A DNA stretch of 64,000 nt. Source: Nautilus pompilius (Eukaryota > Mollusca > Cephalopoda > Nautilida > Nautilidae). The stretch covers positions 186,001 to 250,000 of the forward strand of contig JACATO010001093.1 in the NCBI GenBank assembly GCA_018389105.1, in the 5' to 3' direction. Of the stretch, positions 62,835 through 64,000 are shown one piece after another. Made by a program: the position numbers and the translations under genes. The notes below the pieces were generated by a model that saw only the letters and a program-made list of their open reading frames with translations, was not told where the DNA came from and did no database searches. The number at the start of each line of letters is the position of its first letter. The first letter of the stretch is position 1.

Positions 62835-64000
62835 GTAAGTGTTGGATTAAAGGAAGACTAAAAAAAAGGGAGTCTGCAAGAGAAACCGATTACATGTGAG
62901 ATATTTAAAATATCCAAATAGCATGTCTCCTATAACAAAGCATTTTTTAGAAGTCCCTGGAAAGTCACAGGATAAACAGTAATACATAAATTACACACAT
63001 TGTAGCACCACTGCCTCGTGCCTTGGTGGCTGTAGATGTTGTTTTAAACTACACTGGCTTCCTGCAACTTTTAAACCAAACAACTGTGTATCCTGAGAGT
63101 AATTCTCGGTGCCATGGTGGTGGTGGTTGTATTACATTCAGCTTAAACATTTATTCCTTGTAGGGAATAATATCCATTCCTACGACACGGATAACTAGTT
63201 GTGATCGAGGCTTTTGTTGGTAACCATCAGGCTATTGCCATGAATGACATCGCTGCCGTTCTCACATTCATTTTCACAGCCCGGGGTTTGACTCTCCCCC
63301 TTTTCTGTGGCTGACACCGGCAGTTTTTAATTTACTTTTGTTGTTGAGGAGCAGTAGGAAAATTTATGAATAAGATTTATTTGTCAAAAGAAGGTGCAAA
63401 TCACTAATATGCCAGGATATACTATGAAGGGTTTGGTGAGGAGAAGAAATTTTTATCTGACAGTTGTGGAAAGGCTGTCTTAAAAGCAGTGAAGCTGAAA
63501 ACTGTTTGTGATGTTAATAACCGTGGAACGTAGATAAAGAAGTGTACTACTTTAACTGGAAAACAACAAAGAAATTTGTATTAATGCATATTAAATATAA
63601 AATCAATAGGTTTCTTTTGATGAATTTTCACAATTATTGCAATAATTTTTTGTTGTTGTTTTTCCTGCTAACTCTTTGTAACCATAATAGCCACCTGGAG
63701 AGTATGTTATCTTTTCTGTTCTGGTGTCAGTCTGAAAAAAAGGTGAATTTGTATCCAGTATATCCTCCATATCTGTATAATTCCTACTGCATTAGTATAT
63801 CTTCCATATCTGTATAATTCCTACCGCATTAGTATATCTTCCATATCTGTATAATTCCTACCGCATTAGTATATCTTCCATATCAGTACAATTCCTACTA
63901 TATTAGTATATCTTCCATATCAGTATAATTCCTACCATATTAGTATATCTTCCATATCAGTACATTTCTTGCCGTATTAGTATATCCTTTACTTCAATAT
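62835..64000 (+). other. Intron after TSP1 2, 5' part
   Basis: Unassigned sequence to about 63750, with a possible SINE remnant near 63270-63320 (CCCGGGGTTTGACTC), then the 37-bp tandem repeat to the window edge. Confidence 0.65.
63757..64000. repeat. 37-bp tandem repeat, at least 6.5 copies, running off the window
   Basis: Unit contains TTCCATATCTGTATAATTCC and GCATTAGTATA. Later copies change TCTGTA to TCAGTA and GCATT to ATATT. The array continues past the right edge. Confidence 0.9.

Overview
The window is nuclear DNA of an animal: AT-rich, long introns, canonical GT-AG splice sites, extracellular domain families (LDLa, F5/8C/discoidin, VWC, TSP1) and dense interspersed repeats. tRNA-derived SINE-like copies, pogo/Tigger relics, an IS630/Tc1-mariner relic and a Ty3/gypsy fossil suggest an invertebrate, most likely a lophotrochozoan such as a mollusc. 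The taxon is an inference; nothing here names the species.

Almost everything belongs to one very large plus-strand gene that enters from the left and leaves at the right. I can place 25 internal exons between 619 and 62834. They join in frame (12,144 nt, 4,048 codons) with no stop and with canonical splice sites. Every boundary between modules is in phase 1, so the gene is built of interchangeable cassettes. Domain order: three LDL-receptor class A repeats (619-6579); a short linker; a divergent discoidin-like domain (8599-10251); a linker and Thr-rich mucin exon 1 (12647-14581); F5/8C domain 1 (15896-17750); a Ser/Thr linker (20060-20233); F5/8C domain 2 (22275-23351); a single giant mucin exon of 2,216 codons (24990-31637); F5/8C domain 3 (34508-36023); an 11-codon linker; a second divergent discoidin-like domain (37777-39187); two tiny linkers (40529-40546, 41190-41219); a VWC domain cut by a 10 kb intron (48791-59081); two TSP1 repeats (61502-62834). 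The start codon, signal peptide and C-terminus lie outside the window.

The mix of LDLa, F5/8C, VWC and TSP1 recalls SCO-spondin-type giant secreted glycoproteins, but the two mucin blocks placed between discoidin modules are unlike the vertebrate protein. The expected product is a secreted, heavily O-glycosylated mucin carrying carbohydrate- or surface-binding knobs, for mucus, cuticle, egg coat or extracellular matrix.

The introns carry the rest: a 9.7 kb minisatellite of about 165 copies of a 59-bp unit inside the VWC domain; a 1.6 kb CT-rich array with about 29 perfect TGACGTCA palindromes; CA/TG microsatellites; 87-, 58- and 37-bp tandem repeats; three pogo/Tigger relics; one IS630-like deletion derivative; a MITE-like inverted-repeat element; several SINE-like copies; and an old minus-strand Ty3/gypsy fossil. 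I see no independent second protein-coding gene and no functional RNA gene.
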